Of a DNA stretch of 38,883 nucleotides, positions 27,301 to 34,115 are shown in pieces (the stretch's first letter is position 1; every line of letters begins with the position of its first letter). A program made the position numbers and the translations under genes. The DNA is from an uncultured Isosphaeraceae bacterium (GTDB lineage: Bacteria; Planctomycetota; Planctomycetia; Isosphaerales; Isosphaeraceae): positions 1-38,883 of the forward strand of contig CALLYK010000564.1 of the NCBI GenBank assembly GCA_937858365.1, given 5' to 3'. Below the pieces are notes generated by a model. It worked only from the letters and a program-made list of their open reading frames with translations. It ran no database searches and had not been told where the DNA came from.

Positions 27301-29118
27301 AAGGTCGATCACGCTCGGCCCGCTGAACGCCTGAAGGCCGACCTGTTCGCGGACCGTGGTCAAGATCGGGAATCGGATTTGCCCGCCATGCGACGCCTGC
27401 ACGTAGGTCGTGAAGTTGGTCCAACCTTGCGAGCCAATGCTGCCGACCAGTTCGGTCAAGGCGGGCAGTTCGATCAGGCTGCCGGCGCCGTCGGCTTGAA
27501 TGTAACAGTGGAAGTAGGCACCGCCCGAGTAGGTCGTCAACGCGGGAAGCACAAGTTGGCCGCCACCGGTCGCGGACAGGTTCGCCGCCGAGAGCGAGGT
27601 CAGGGCAGGGGCCTCGATCCGTCCAGCGCCCACGACCGCCAGGCCCGTTTGCAAGGTCATTGAGGACACGTTGGGGATCGCGATGACGCCGCCATTCACG
27701 GCCTGGAGCGACGTGGTGAAGACGCCCCAGCCTTGCCCGCCGATGGCCCCTTGAATCGCGGTCAAGGCGGGCAGGCTGATCCTGCTGCCCGCCCCTTCGG
27801 CATACCAAACGCGGTCGGTCTGGCCGCCCGATTGGGCGACCACTCCGGGCAAGACCAGTTGGCCGCCGACGTAGGCGTATAGACTCACCGTGTTGAGCGT
27901 GGCCAGGTTCGGTGCGTCGATCAGGCCGGTCCCGGCGACGCTCAGCGTCTGACCGGCGCCGCCGCCCGCGAGGGTGGTCAACGACGGCAAGAAGGCGACG
28001 CTGGTCAATCCGGGCGTCGTCGTGTGCGCGCGGATCGCGACCTGGTTTTGGATGGAAGTCAGCGCTGGGAATTCGAGACGCGCCCCTTCCACGACGTCGA
28101 GATAAGTCGTGAAGATCGTCCAGCCTTGGCCGCCGGTGGCGCCTGTCAACGTGGTCAGAACGGGCAAACGGATCAGGCCGCCCGTCCCTTCCGCGTGGAG
28201 GGAGCGATCGGTCTGACCGCCGCTGTAACTGATCACGCTCGGCAGGGTGATCTGAGCGCCGTTGTAGGCGTAAATGCTGGTCGAAGTCAGCGATTGGAGG
28301 AGGGGCGCTTCGATTCGGCCCGAGCCGTCCACCTGGAGCACCTGGCCCGCGCCGCCGCCGTCCAGGGCCATGAGCGCCGGCAGGCTGATCGTCGTCGGGG
28401 TGGGCCATCCATTCGGGGAACTCGCCCGAAACGCGACTTGGTCGGTCACCGAGACCAGGGCGGGCAAGTCCAAACTCGCTCCGTTCACCGCGTCCATGTA
28501 GGTGTGGAAGATCGTCCATCCTTGACCGCCTTGGCTGCCCGTGACCGAACCGAGGCCGTCCATTCGGATGAGGCTCCCGTCCCCTTCGGCGCGCACATAA
28601 CGATCCCCGATCGCGCCCGTGTAGGTCGTCGCGTTGGGGAGTTCGACGTGCCCGCCCCAATAGGCGAAGACGTTCGCTCCGTCGATGGTCGTGGGTCCGG
28701 TCGCCGTGAACGTCGCGGTGGGACCGTTCGCGTACAAGGCGCAGGCGTCGGCCAATACGAGCGGCCCCACGACGTTCGCCGTGCCTGTCACGGTCAAGCT
28801 GCAATAACCGTTCACGCGCAGGCCCGCGGCGCACTGAAGGCCGGTCACGCTGAACAGGCCGTCGACGGTCACCGTGATGTCGGTCGGGTCGATGATCGCG
28901 TCATCAAGCGGGCCGGGGACGGCGCCGCCGCTCCAGTTCGCACCCACCGACCAGGCCCCCGACGTCGGGCTGATCCAACTCACGGTGGCGAGCAGCGTCA
29001 ACGACTCCAGCCTCTCCAGCACGAGGGCCCGCCGCTTGGACCTGACCCTCACATGGCCCTTTGGTCGCGACTCGGTCCCTCTTGCCAGGGCGCGTGCGAT
29101 GGTTGGAATGAGCGGCAT
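24346..29118 (-). CDS. Giant surface protein: solenoid-like repeats, cadherin/PKD-like domains, RTX repeats
   Basis: A 1590-residue protein. The N-terminus has the planctomycete LEPR-XLL-type motif LERLESLTLLATVSW (residues ~33-47). Residues ~160-710 hold about five repeats of ~120-128 residues, each with a QGWTxFTTYxQAxxGG-type core followed by LPALTTLxGGGAG, suggestive of a beta-solenoid. Then come a segment typical of autotransporter-like passenger ends (~745-870, GDFTQTATGVIFMQL), a cadherin/tandem-95-like domain (~880-970, GVLANDTDPDLDPLTATL), a second such domain, a PKD-like domain (~1064-1160, AYVAWGDGTTS) and RTX Ca-binding repeats (~1210-1500, GGAGDDFLDGGAGSDSLDGG). The start at 29118 follows GGGAG by eight bases; the frame continues upstream only as a shadow of the sigma-factor gene. 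A role in adhesion or the matrix is inferred. Confidence 0.88.
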   Translation of the reverse strand: MPLIPTIARALARGTESRPKGHVRVRSKRRALVLERLESLTLLATVSWISPTSGAWSVGANWSGGAVPGPLDDAIIDPTDITVTVDGLFSVTGLQCAAGLRVNGYCSLTVTGTANVVGPLVLADACALYANGPTATFTATGPTTIDGANVFAYWGGHVELPNATTYTGAIGDRYVRAEGDGSLIRMDGLGSVTGSQGGQGWTIFHTYMDAVNGASLDLPALVSVTDQVAFRASSPNGWPTPTTISLPALMALDGGGAGQVLQVDGSGRIEAPLLQSLTSTSIYAYNGAQITLPSVISYSGGQTDRSLHAEGTGGLIRLPVLTTLTGATGGQGWTIFTTYLDVVEGARLEFPALTSIQNQVAIRAHTTTPGLTSVAFLPSLTTLAGGGAGQTLSVAGTGLIDAPNLATLNTVSLYAYVGGQLVLPGVVAQSGGQTDRVWYAEGAGSRISLPALTAIQGAIGGQGWGVFTTSLQAVNGGVIAIPNVSSMTLQTGLAVVGAGRIEAPALTSLSAANLSATGGGQLVLPALTTYSGGAYFHCYIQADGAGSLIELPALTELVGSIGSQGWTNFTTYVQASHGGQIRFPILTTVREQVGLQAFSGPSVIDLPALTTLAGGGAGESLQVDADGVLLVPSLVSMTSVSLYATNGGVLTVPATSFDGGANFHQFLRADGPSSRLNLPGLTTLAGTTGSQGWTNFTTYVQAYNGGTIAFGASTTTLSRRVGIETIGGTVIAGTLDVSVGGELGALGTISGGLINRGWLTVGGEPGALAVQGDFTQTATGVIFMQLHRPDTGEYDHLTIGGRANLDGTLAVSIPWGYVPVDGDRYNLVTFASRSRDFATKTGLDLGGGRHLRAVFSPTVMALVAGDIPDPGPQLGSAPSASNDAYDTLEGTPLTIAAPGVLANDTDPDLDPLTATLVAGPAGGPLSFAADGSFTYAPIAGFVGAVTFTYQVSDGTYLSNIATVTITITPRNHAPTLAASASTVAAFEGSSASLTGTYDDIDGDIVSLSASLGAITVGPGGTWTWTHTPIDGPLPAQSVVVTADDGQGGLTTLTFTLTVANLPPVVTALTTNAATIGAKREGQSVTLTASFTDAGLLDTHTAYVAWGDGTTSAGTVAEVPGSGTITASRLFTAGGTYTVTITVVDRDGATTSAATTVYITGSRQVGTWLEVVGTSGADTLSLSPTVGGGVVAQAAFLGTTPRTYPSGLTGITVLLDGGNDTLAVTAPLPCLLTADTGAGDDTFRGWGEAFTTATLFGGDGQDRILNPGADGGLVLALFRPTNSIELIKGNTSYADQSIQGTAANDFLDFSATSLALLDYVDGGDGNDTIIGNAQRNDLRGGAGDDFLDGGAGSDSLDGGLGNDTVLGGLGDDVLIGGAGQTDLLDGGLDDDTFLGWGDAFTTVTLIGGEGHDRILNPGANDGLVLAVFGPANSIELIKGNTNASNQCIQGTAANDLLDFSATSFALLDYVDGGDGNDTIIGNAQRNDLRGGAGDDILDGLAGNNTLTGGPGADVFRFGAEDIDGQDIVTDFVAGLDKADLAAFPNWSFADLMAATVQRGADSVITLPSGKKVRLKGTQRSSLGSGDFLGLA
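24631..25410 (-). repeat. 450-bp internal tandem duplication in the RTX region
   Basis: The segment 24631-24960 recurs 450 bases on, at 25081-25410, with high identity. Markers such as GAGAA(T/A)GTCATCTCC and TGGATT(G/C)AGGATGCGG are exactly 450 bases apart. In protein terms, a 150-residue block with the cores FSATSxALLDYVDGGDGN and SIELIKGN is present twice, separated by RTX nonapeptides. Confidence 0.85.
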
Positions 29119-29268
29119 CGAGGTATCTCCCAGGTGTGGACGAAGCTGAACATCACCAGGAAATACGTCGGCCGCTAACAGGCCTCGATCGCGGTCATCG
29201 AACGCCGTGGTTGCACTCTTCGAGACGATCGGCGATAAGGGCAGGGGGGGCAAACCAAGGGTCGTGAG
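29119..29268. promoter_or_regulatory. 150-bp divergent control region between giant gene and sigma factor
   Basis: The only space between the divergent start codons of the giant protein and the sigma factor. Both genes have good ribosome binding sites here: GGGAG for the giant gene and AAGGG for the sigma gene. I see no sigma-70-like pair. GGAAAT at 29158 resembles the start of an ECF-type -35 element, but no partner is evident. Confidence 0.4.
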
Positions 29269-29940
29269 ATGAGTGCCGCCGCTCGCGCTGTGGTCGATCG
29301 AGCGCCGCCTACGAAGATCATGCCCACACCGACTGACGATGAGGCCATTCTGCTGGGAAGGATGCTGAGGCGCGGCGACACCCGCGCGCTCGAACTCCTC
29401 TTGCGCAGGCATGCGCCCTCGGTCCTGGGCCAACTTCGGCGTCGGTTTTTGGGGACGCTCACCCACGAGGACCTGGAGGACGTGATCGCCGAGGCCCTCA
29501 ACGCCATCTGGTTCGCGCGGGCCCGTTTCGACCACCGCCGCGGCCGGCTTGGCGATTGGTTTTTTCAAGTCGCGGTGAACCTGGCCATCGACCACGCCAG
29601 GCGCAAGGAACGAAGGCGCGCCCTGGTGCTGGGGGGCCACGTCGTTGAGACGATCGCGGGGGCGACGGCACCCGACGAGATCGAGCGGGGCCCCAGTCCC
29701 AACGGCCGGGCCTCGCTCTTTGAGCACGTTCAAGAGATCATCGACCGCCTCCCGGACGCGCAACGCGCGATCATCTTGGCCGACATCAAACACTATCCCG
29801 ACCCAGCCCCCAGCGACCTCTTCGGCGCCGAAATCGGCATCAGCCGCGAGAGCGTACCCGAATACCGCCGCAGGGCCCACAAGAAGGTACGGGCCGAACT
29901 CAGGCGCCTGGGATATCATCTCGACCCGAGCCAAGAGTGA
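29269..29940 (+). CDS. ECF-like RNA polymerase sigma factor
   Basis: A 223-residue protein with sigma region 2 (LTHEDLEDVIAEALNAIW, then GRLGDWFFQVAVNLAIDHAR and RKER, the usual end of region 2) and sigma region 4 (IIDRLPDAQRAIILADIKHY and, further on, IGISRESVPEYRRRAHKKVR as helix-turn-helix). This is the two-domain layout of ECF-type factors, with a longer linker. AAGGG lies eight bases before the ATG at 29269. The next gene, three bases downstream, encodes a single-pass membrane protein in the position where anti-sigma factors usually lie. The giant surface-protein gene is divergent. The target promoters are unknown. Confidence 0.85.
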   Translation: MSAAARAVVDRAPPTKIMPTPTDDEAILLGRMLRRGDTRALELLLRRHAPSVLGQLRRRFLGTLTHEDLEDVIAEALNAIWFARARFDHRRGRLGDWFFQVAVNLAIDHARRKERRRALVLGGHVVETIAGATAPDEIERGPSPNGRASLFEHVQEIIDRLPDAQRAIILADIKHYPDPAPSDLFGAEIGISRESVPEYRRRAHKKVRAELRRLGYHLDPSQE

Positions 29941-29943
29941 ACC

Positions 29944-30783
29944 GTGACCCACCCGGACCCCAACGAGACTGACGACGACCGCGAGCATCGCCAGCTCGTA
30001 CTCTGGTCGATCGCGAACGTCCCGGCCACGCTTGATGAGGTGCCTCCCGCCGACGCCGACCAGGTGCCGGAAGCGGCCTTGTCGGAAGACGAAGTGCGCA
30101 GGGTCCTGGCGATGGCCCTAGGGCTCGCCCCCCTGCGCGACCCGCCGCGTTACTTGCCCCCCATTCGCGACGGCCGAAGGCAACAAGCGTTTCGACGGCC
30201 CCTGTTCGTTTTTTTGGTCCTGGCGACAATCGGCGCGGTCGTCGCGATCCTCGTCCGCATCCATTGGCCGAGAGGCCGACCCGAAGTCCTCCCCATTCCA
30301 CCAGTCAAGACGACCGACGAGTGGCTCATCGACGACGCCGACCCCGACTTCCACATCATCGGCCCGAGTTGGGGGACCAGCGCGGTCGGCGGTTTTCGCG
30401 GGTCGCACCACTACAACGTGAAGGGTTCCCTCACGGCCCTCTGGGAGTTCACGGACCTCACTCCCGGACGTTACGACGTGTTTCTGACCTGGTCACGCCA
30501 TGAGAACCGCGCCTACGAGGCCCCCTTCCGGGTCCTCGACGACGACCGCGAGCTGGCCACCGTGATTGTGGACCAATCGCTGGTCCCCACGGACCTCTCT
30601 TACGAAGGTGCGATGTGGCTGCACCTCGGCGAATTCCAGATCACGAGCGGTTCTCTCATCGTCGAGCTCTCCGCCCATCGGTCCAAGGTCCGTCCCGGGG
30701 CCAAGGAAGGAGCAAGCGCCAGCGCCGACGCCGTGCTGGTGAGGCGCGTCCCGGCCCCCACGGAGAACAAACGGCCCGACTGA
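29944..30783 (+). CDS. Single-pass membrane protein with golvesin-like C-terminal domain; possible anti-sigma factor
   Basis: A 279-residue protein. The N-terminal ~85 residues are cytoplasmic and acidic (DDDREHRQLVLWSIANVP, then EAALSEDEVRRVLAMALG), without the usual HxxxCxxC zinc motif of anti-sigma factors. One transmembrane helix follows (PLFVFLVLATIGAVVAILV, ~86-104). Residues ~125-270 form a beta-sandwich that reads like the golvesin/Xly C-terminal domain (IDDADPDFHIIGPSW, HHYNVKGS, GRYDVFLTWSRHENRA, APFRVLDDDRELATVIVDQS), a domain otherwise found in large planctomycete surface proteins. The GTG start at 29944 follows the sigma stop by three bases, so the pair is cotranscribed. A sensor or anti-sigma role is inferred from position and topology. 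Confidence 0.75.
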   Translation: MTHPDPNETDDDREHRQLVLWSIANVPATLDEVPPADADQVPEAALSEDEVRRVLAMALGLAPLRDPPRYLPPIRDGRRQQAFRRPLFVFLVLATIGAVVAILVRIHWPRGRPEVLPIPPVKTTDEWLIDDADPDFHIIGPSWGTSAVGGFRGSHHYNVKGSLTALWEFTDLTPGRYDVFLTWSRHENRAYEAPFRVLDDDRELATVIVDQSLVPTDLSYEGAMWLHLGEFQITSGSLIVELSAHRSKVRPGAKEGASASADAVLVRRVPAPTENKRPD

Positions 30784-30805
30784 GGGGGCGAATCGAGGCG
30801 GGGGG

Positions 30806-31615
30806 CTACCAGTGCATGACGAAGCCGCCGTCCACGTTGATGGTTTGGCCCGTCACCTGCGCAGCGCGGTCCGATGAGAGGAAGACGATCATCGCCGCGA
30901 CGTCCTCGGGCGTTTGCCAGCGTCCCAGGGGCACGACCGATTCGATCTTGCGGGCCGACCACTCGTCGTAGCTCAAGCGATCGGCCTCCGGCGTTTGGTC
31001 GTGCCAGGAACGCCAGACCGATTGGTTCAGGGCAGTCCGCACCATGCCCGGACAGACCGTGTTCACACGCACGCCATGACGCGCCAGGTCCTTCGCCATG
31101 CACTGCGCGAAGTTGATGTTCGCCGCTTTGCTCGCGCTGTAGGGAGGGTCGGTCGGCGAGCCGATCTGCCCGGCGACCGAGGCGATGAACACGAAGGTCC
31201 CCCGGCCCGCCGCCACCATCAAGGGCGCGGCGGCATGGGCCAGGTTCACCATCCCCATGATGTTGACCTCCAACGTCCGAGGCCAATCCTCCGGGCCCAG
31301 GTTCGTGAACGGAAAACCGAACTTCCCCGAGCCGATCGCCGCGCCATGAACAACATGGTCGATCGGACCGAGGCGCTCGCACGCTTCGTCGAGGGCCCGT
31401 TGGACCGCGGCGAAGTCGGTGACGTCCCCACGCAGGCCGAGCGTCCGCGTGCCGAATCGGCGCGCGACCTGCTCGGCGACTTCCGCGACATTGGGGGCAA
31501 GGTCGCACAGGGCGACCGAGCATCCTTCCGCGGCGAACAACTCCGCCGTGGCCAGGCCGATCCCATGGGCCGCCCCCGTGAGGAAGGCGACATGTCCAGC
31601 GAGGTTTAGGTCCAC
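30806..31615 (-). CDS. SDR-family oxidoreductase
   Basis: A 269-residue classical short-chain dehydrogenase. It shows the cofactor motif TGAAHGIG near the N-terminus, DVTD, the HGAAI segment in place of NNAG, Ser in IASVAGQ, the catalytic YSASK, CPGMVRT and the terminal TGQTINVDGGFVMHW. Acidic residues after strand 2 (LCDLAP) suggest NAD rather than NADP. I start it at the GTG at 31615, which has GGGAGG eight bases upstream; an in-frame ATG at 31651 would read through that site. It is convergent with the golvesin-domain gene (22 bases between stops). The substrate is unknown. Confidence 0.87.
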   Translation of the reverse strand: MDLNLAGHVAFLTGAAHGIGLATAELFAAEGCSVALCDLAPNVAEVAEQVARRFGTRTLGLRGDVTDFAAVQRALDEACERLGPIDHVVHGAAIGSGKFGFPFTNLGPEDWPRTLEVNIMGMVNLAHAAAPLMVAAGRGTFVFIASVAGQIGSPTDPPYSASKAANINFAQCMAKDLARHGVRVNTVCPGMVRTALNQSVWRSWHDQTPEADRLSYDEWSARKIESVVPLGRWQTPEDVAAMIVFLSSDRAAQVTGQTINVDGGFVMHW

Positions 31616-31795
31616 CAGGCATACCTCCCGATTCTTCCCCGATGCATGCAATCATGGCATGTCGATAACGGCACGCACGACAGCTTCGGTTGATTTCCGT
31701 TCATGATCGACGACCTTACCATCCTCGTGACCGGAAAACCTGTCCGGGACCGCCATTTTCTCTTCCCGGTCTGATCGGGATATGGCATAGGTAAA

Positions 31796-31812
31796 GAGTC
31801 ACTCAGTGACTC
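31796..31812. promoter_or_regulatory. Palindrome upstream of the His-rich small gene
   Basis: GAGTCAC (31796-31802) and GTGACTC (31806-31812) form a perfect 7-bp inverted repeat around TCA, 53 bases before the start at 31865. The size and place fit an operator or a leader hairpin. A weaker inverted repeat (TCCCG/CGGGA) lies at about 31764-31780. Confidence 0.35.
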
Positions 31813-31864
31813 GGTTCGCGGGAATGAGTCCCTTTCCATCTCTCCTCAATCAGGGGTCCCGCAC

Positions 31865-32188
31865 ATGGAACGCATGGAACACGCGCACGGCCAACTCAAG
31901 CTCGGCGAGAGCGTCTTGATCGACGACCTGGACTGCCATATCGGCGTCCACGCCAAGGGCCACGGCCATAAGTCGTACTTTGGCTATTTCGAGACGACCG
32001 CCGAACTCATGGGCAAGGTCCAGCAAGCGGGCGTCGGGCCGTTCCATCTGGAACTGAAAGACGGCCGCGCCGGGGACATCTACGTGACGATCCACCCGAG
32101 CAGCACGGCGGGTCGGATGTCGGCCGACTTCCATGTGACCGGAGAGTTACACGACAAGCACCACAGGCACCGTCGCCTGACGCAATGA
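31865..32188 (+). CDS. Small His-rich protein of unknown function
   Basis: A 107-residue soluble protein without signal peptide or transmembrane helix. Its middle part alternates short beta-type segments (KLGESVLIDDLDCHIGV, SYFGYFETTAELM, FHLELKDGRAGDIYVTIHP), suggesting a small beta-barrel. Histidines are enriched at both ends (MEHAHGQ; GHGHK; ELHDKHHRHRRL), so metal binding is possible. I do not recognise the family. The ATG at 31865 has AGGGG nearby, and a second ATG lies three codons on. A palindrome precedes it, and a hairpin that includes the stop codon follows. Codon use resembles that of the neighbours. Confidence 0.7.
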   Translation: MERMEHAHGQLKLGESVLIDDLDCHIGVHAKGHGHKSYFGYFETTAELMGKVQQAGVGPFHLELKDGRAGDIYVTIHPSSTAGRMSADFHVTGELHDKHHRHRRLTQ

Positions 32189-32217
32189 GGCCCAGCCCGG
32201 AAAGGCCCCGGGCCTCA
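32186..32217 (+). terminator. Hairpin at the end of the His-rich small gene
   Basis: TGAGGCCC (32186-32193) pairs with GGGCCTCA (32210-32217). The TGA stop codon forms the base of the stem, and the loop is G/C-rich. There is no U-tract. Confidence 0.5.
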
Positions 32218-32254
32218 AGCGAACATAACGCCCATTATCAGACGTAACGGGAAG

Positions 32255-32269
32255 GGGCCCGACGGGCCC
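32255..32269 (-). terminator. Hairpin past the GH13 operon
   Basis: GGGCCC (32255-32260) and GGGCCC (32264-32269) form a compact stem with a GAC loop, 32 bases past the stop of the downstream GH13 gene. It may mark the end of that transcript; there is no U-tract. Confidence 0.35.
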
Positions 32270-32300
32270 AACACCCGCCTTGGGGCCTTTTGCCGTCGGT

Positions 32301-34115
32301 TCACGAACGGAAGATCGCCGCCGACCAGGCTGGGAAGGTCAAGGTCGTTGGACCCGCCTGGGCCTTGGCAGGGGCCCCCACGACCTCGAACGTCGTCAGG
32401 AGCGGCCCGCCGGCCGGCACGGGGATGGTACGCTCCACGCCGCGGTTGACGATCAACTCGTAAGGCCCGACCCGCCAGGCCGCCGAGTGCGTCGCGTCGT
32501 CCACCCAATCGAGGGCCAGACGCCGTTCGGGCCGCTCGGGACCGACCTCACGCCTCAGGTGGACCAGCCGTCGATAGAAGGCCCTCAGGCCCTCGTCCCA
32601 GCGGTCGCGAGGCGGCATGGGCGGACGTGCTTCTTCGAGCCGCTCGAGGGGCCGGTCCTGGCTGAGTCCCACTTCGGTCCCGTAGTAGATGATCGGCGGA
32701 CCCGGCAACATGAACTGGACCATCGCCGCGACCTTCAGCTTGCGGCCGTCTCCGCCCGCCGCGACCAGGAACCGATTCATGTCGTGGTTGTCGAGGAACG
32801 TGGGCATCACCAGAGAGGCCCCGAAGTAAGCCAGGTGCCGCTCCAGGGCCGCCGCGAAGGCGCTTAAGGGCAGCGAGCCCCGCGCGAAGGCCGAGCGCAG
32901 GAGTTCGCACACAACGAAGTCGAGGCAGCCGTCAAGGCGGCCCTCGTAACTCCGAACCACCTCCGGCGTGTGGGTAATCTCGCCGAAGCAAACGCCCTCA
33001 GGGGCCGCCGCTCGCGTGGCCGCTCGGAACTGTGACCAGAAACCGTGGCTGAGGCCATGAGCGTAGTCGAGTCGAAAACCCGCGCAGCCGCGATTCAGCC
33101 AATGGACGGCCGCTTCCAGCAAGAAGGTCCGAACGGCCGGCACTTCCGCGTCCAACTCCGGTTGGTGGGCTTGGTCGAAAAAACCGGCGTAGTCGTCCGG
33201 CCAGCGACGAAAGCGGAACCACGATCGCGTGGGCGCCTCGGCGCGGGCGATCGCCGCCTGAAAGGCCGGGTGTTGGTCCGAGATGTGGTTGGCGACGAAA
33301 TCGAGCACCAGGCGAACATGCCGGCGGTCGCACTCCTCAACCAGGCGGTCCCAAGCCGCATCGCCGCCGAGCTCAGGCTCGACCCGCAGGAAGTCGCTCA
33401 CGGCGTAACCGTGGTAATCGGGCGACGCGAAGATCGGCGTCAACCAAAGCGTGTCGATCCCGAGTTCCGTGAGCTCGTCGAGTTTGTCGATGAGGCCCCA
33501 GAGCGTCCCGCCAAGCCGCGCGTTCAAGTCTCCGTCCGGCGCGAATTCCTCTCCGGCCGTCCGGGCGAACCGATCGACGAAGACCTGATAAATGACGGCC
33601 CGACGGAACCAATCGGGAGGCGTCAGCCGGTCCACCACGACGGCCGCGATCTCGGGCGACCCGTGACGGCCCAGGTCGGGCCAAGGACACGGAATCGTCT
33701 TTCCCGACGCATCGGTCCCGAGAGCGACGGAGCGCAGGAGCGTCCCCTCGTCGAGACCCGGAATGTTAGCTCGCCAGTCCACCAGATAGCCCCATTCCAG
33801 GGTGTCCCAAACGGGGATCGAGGGGGTCGCGTCGACGAAGCGGGTCGAGGCGAGGGGCGCCAGGTCATCGTCCCAACAGGGGGTCGAGCCGTCGGTGGTC
33901 CAGAAGACGCGCAGGCGACGCAGCGGGGCCCCCTGCCCGCTTCGAAACCCCAGCGAAATGGGACTTCCGGGCAACGGATCAAGGGGCCTGAGCCGGGCGA
34001 GGTCGAAAAAACCGCTCCGCTCGCGACGGGCCTCGGAGACGCGCCCCTCCGTGCGTGAGAGTCGGCCGAAAAGGAACTCCTCGGCCGGCGACCCTGGATC
34101 GTCGGCGTCCATCAT
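32301..34115 (-). CDS. GH13-family alpha-glucan hydrolase
   Basis: A 604-residue protein. An N-terminal beta-sandwich domain (~residues 40-165, RVFWTTDGSTPCWDDD) precedes the (beta/alpha)8 catalytic domain (RRAVIYQVFVDRFAR). The four GH13 motifs are visible: LVLDFVANH, GFRLDYAHG with nucleophile Asp350, CFGEITHTPE with acid/base Glu379, and FLDNHDMNRF with Asp445. A C-terminal beta domain ends at FPAWSAAIFRS. It resembles maltogenic or neopullulanase-like cytoplasmic enzymes; no signal peptide is seen. The ATG at 34115 overlaps the stop of the upstream GH13 gene in ATGA, so the two are translationally coupled and probably act on the same alpha-glucan. Confidence 0.92.
   Translation of the reverse strand: MMDADDPGSPAEEFLFGRLSRTEGRVSEARRERSGFFDLARLRPLDPLPGSPISLGFRSGQGAPLRRLRVFWTTDGSTPCWDDDLAPLASTRFVDATPSIPVWDTLEWGYLVDWRANIPGLDEGTLLRSVALGTDASGKTIPCPWPDLGRHGSPEIAAVVVDRLTPPDWFRRAVIYQVFVDRFARTAGEEFAPDGDLNARLGGTLWGLIDKLDELTELGIDTLWLTPIFASPDYHGYAVSDFLRVEPELGGDAAWDRLVEECDRRHVRLVLDFVANHISDQHPAFQAAIARAEAPTRSWFRFRRWPDDYAGFFDQAHQPELDAEVPAVRTFLLEAAVHWLNRGCAGFRLDYAHGLSHGFWSQFRAATRAAAPEGVCFGEITHTPEVVRSYEGRLDGCLDFVVCELLRSAFARGSLPLSAFAAALERHLAYFGASLVMPTFLDNHDMNRFLVAAGGDGRKLKVAAMVQFMLPGPPIIYYGTEVGLSQDRPLERLEEARPPMPPRDRWDEGLRAFYRRLVHLRREVGPERPERRLALDWVDDATHSAAWRVGPYELIVNRGVERTIPVPAGGPLLTTFEVVGAPAKAQAGPTTLTFPAWSAAIFRS

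Noticed and set aside
25981-27663. 560-codon open frame opposite the giant surface protein
   Set aside because: Arg/Gly/Asp-rich shadow of the repeat-bearing gene; no start signal or domain.
29119-29988. Upstream extension of the giant protein frame
   Set aside because: It runs antisense through the sigma-factor gene; the ATG at 29118 has a good ribosome binding site and starts the LEPR-XLL-type leader.
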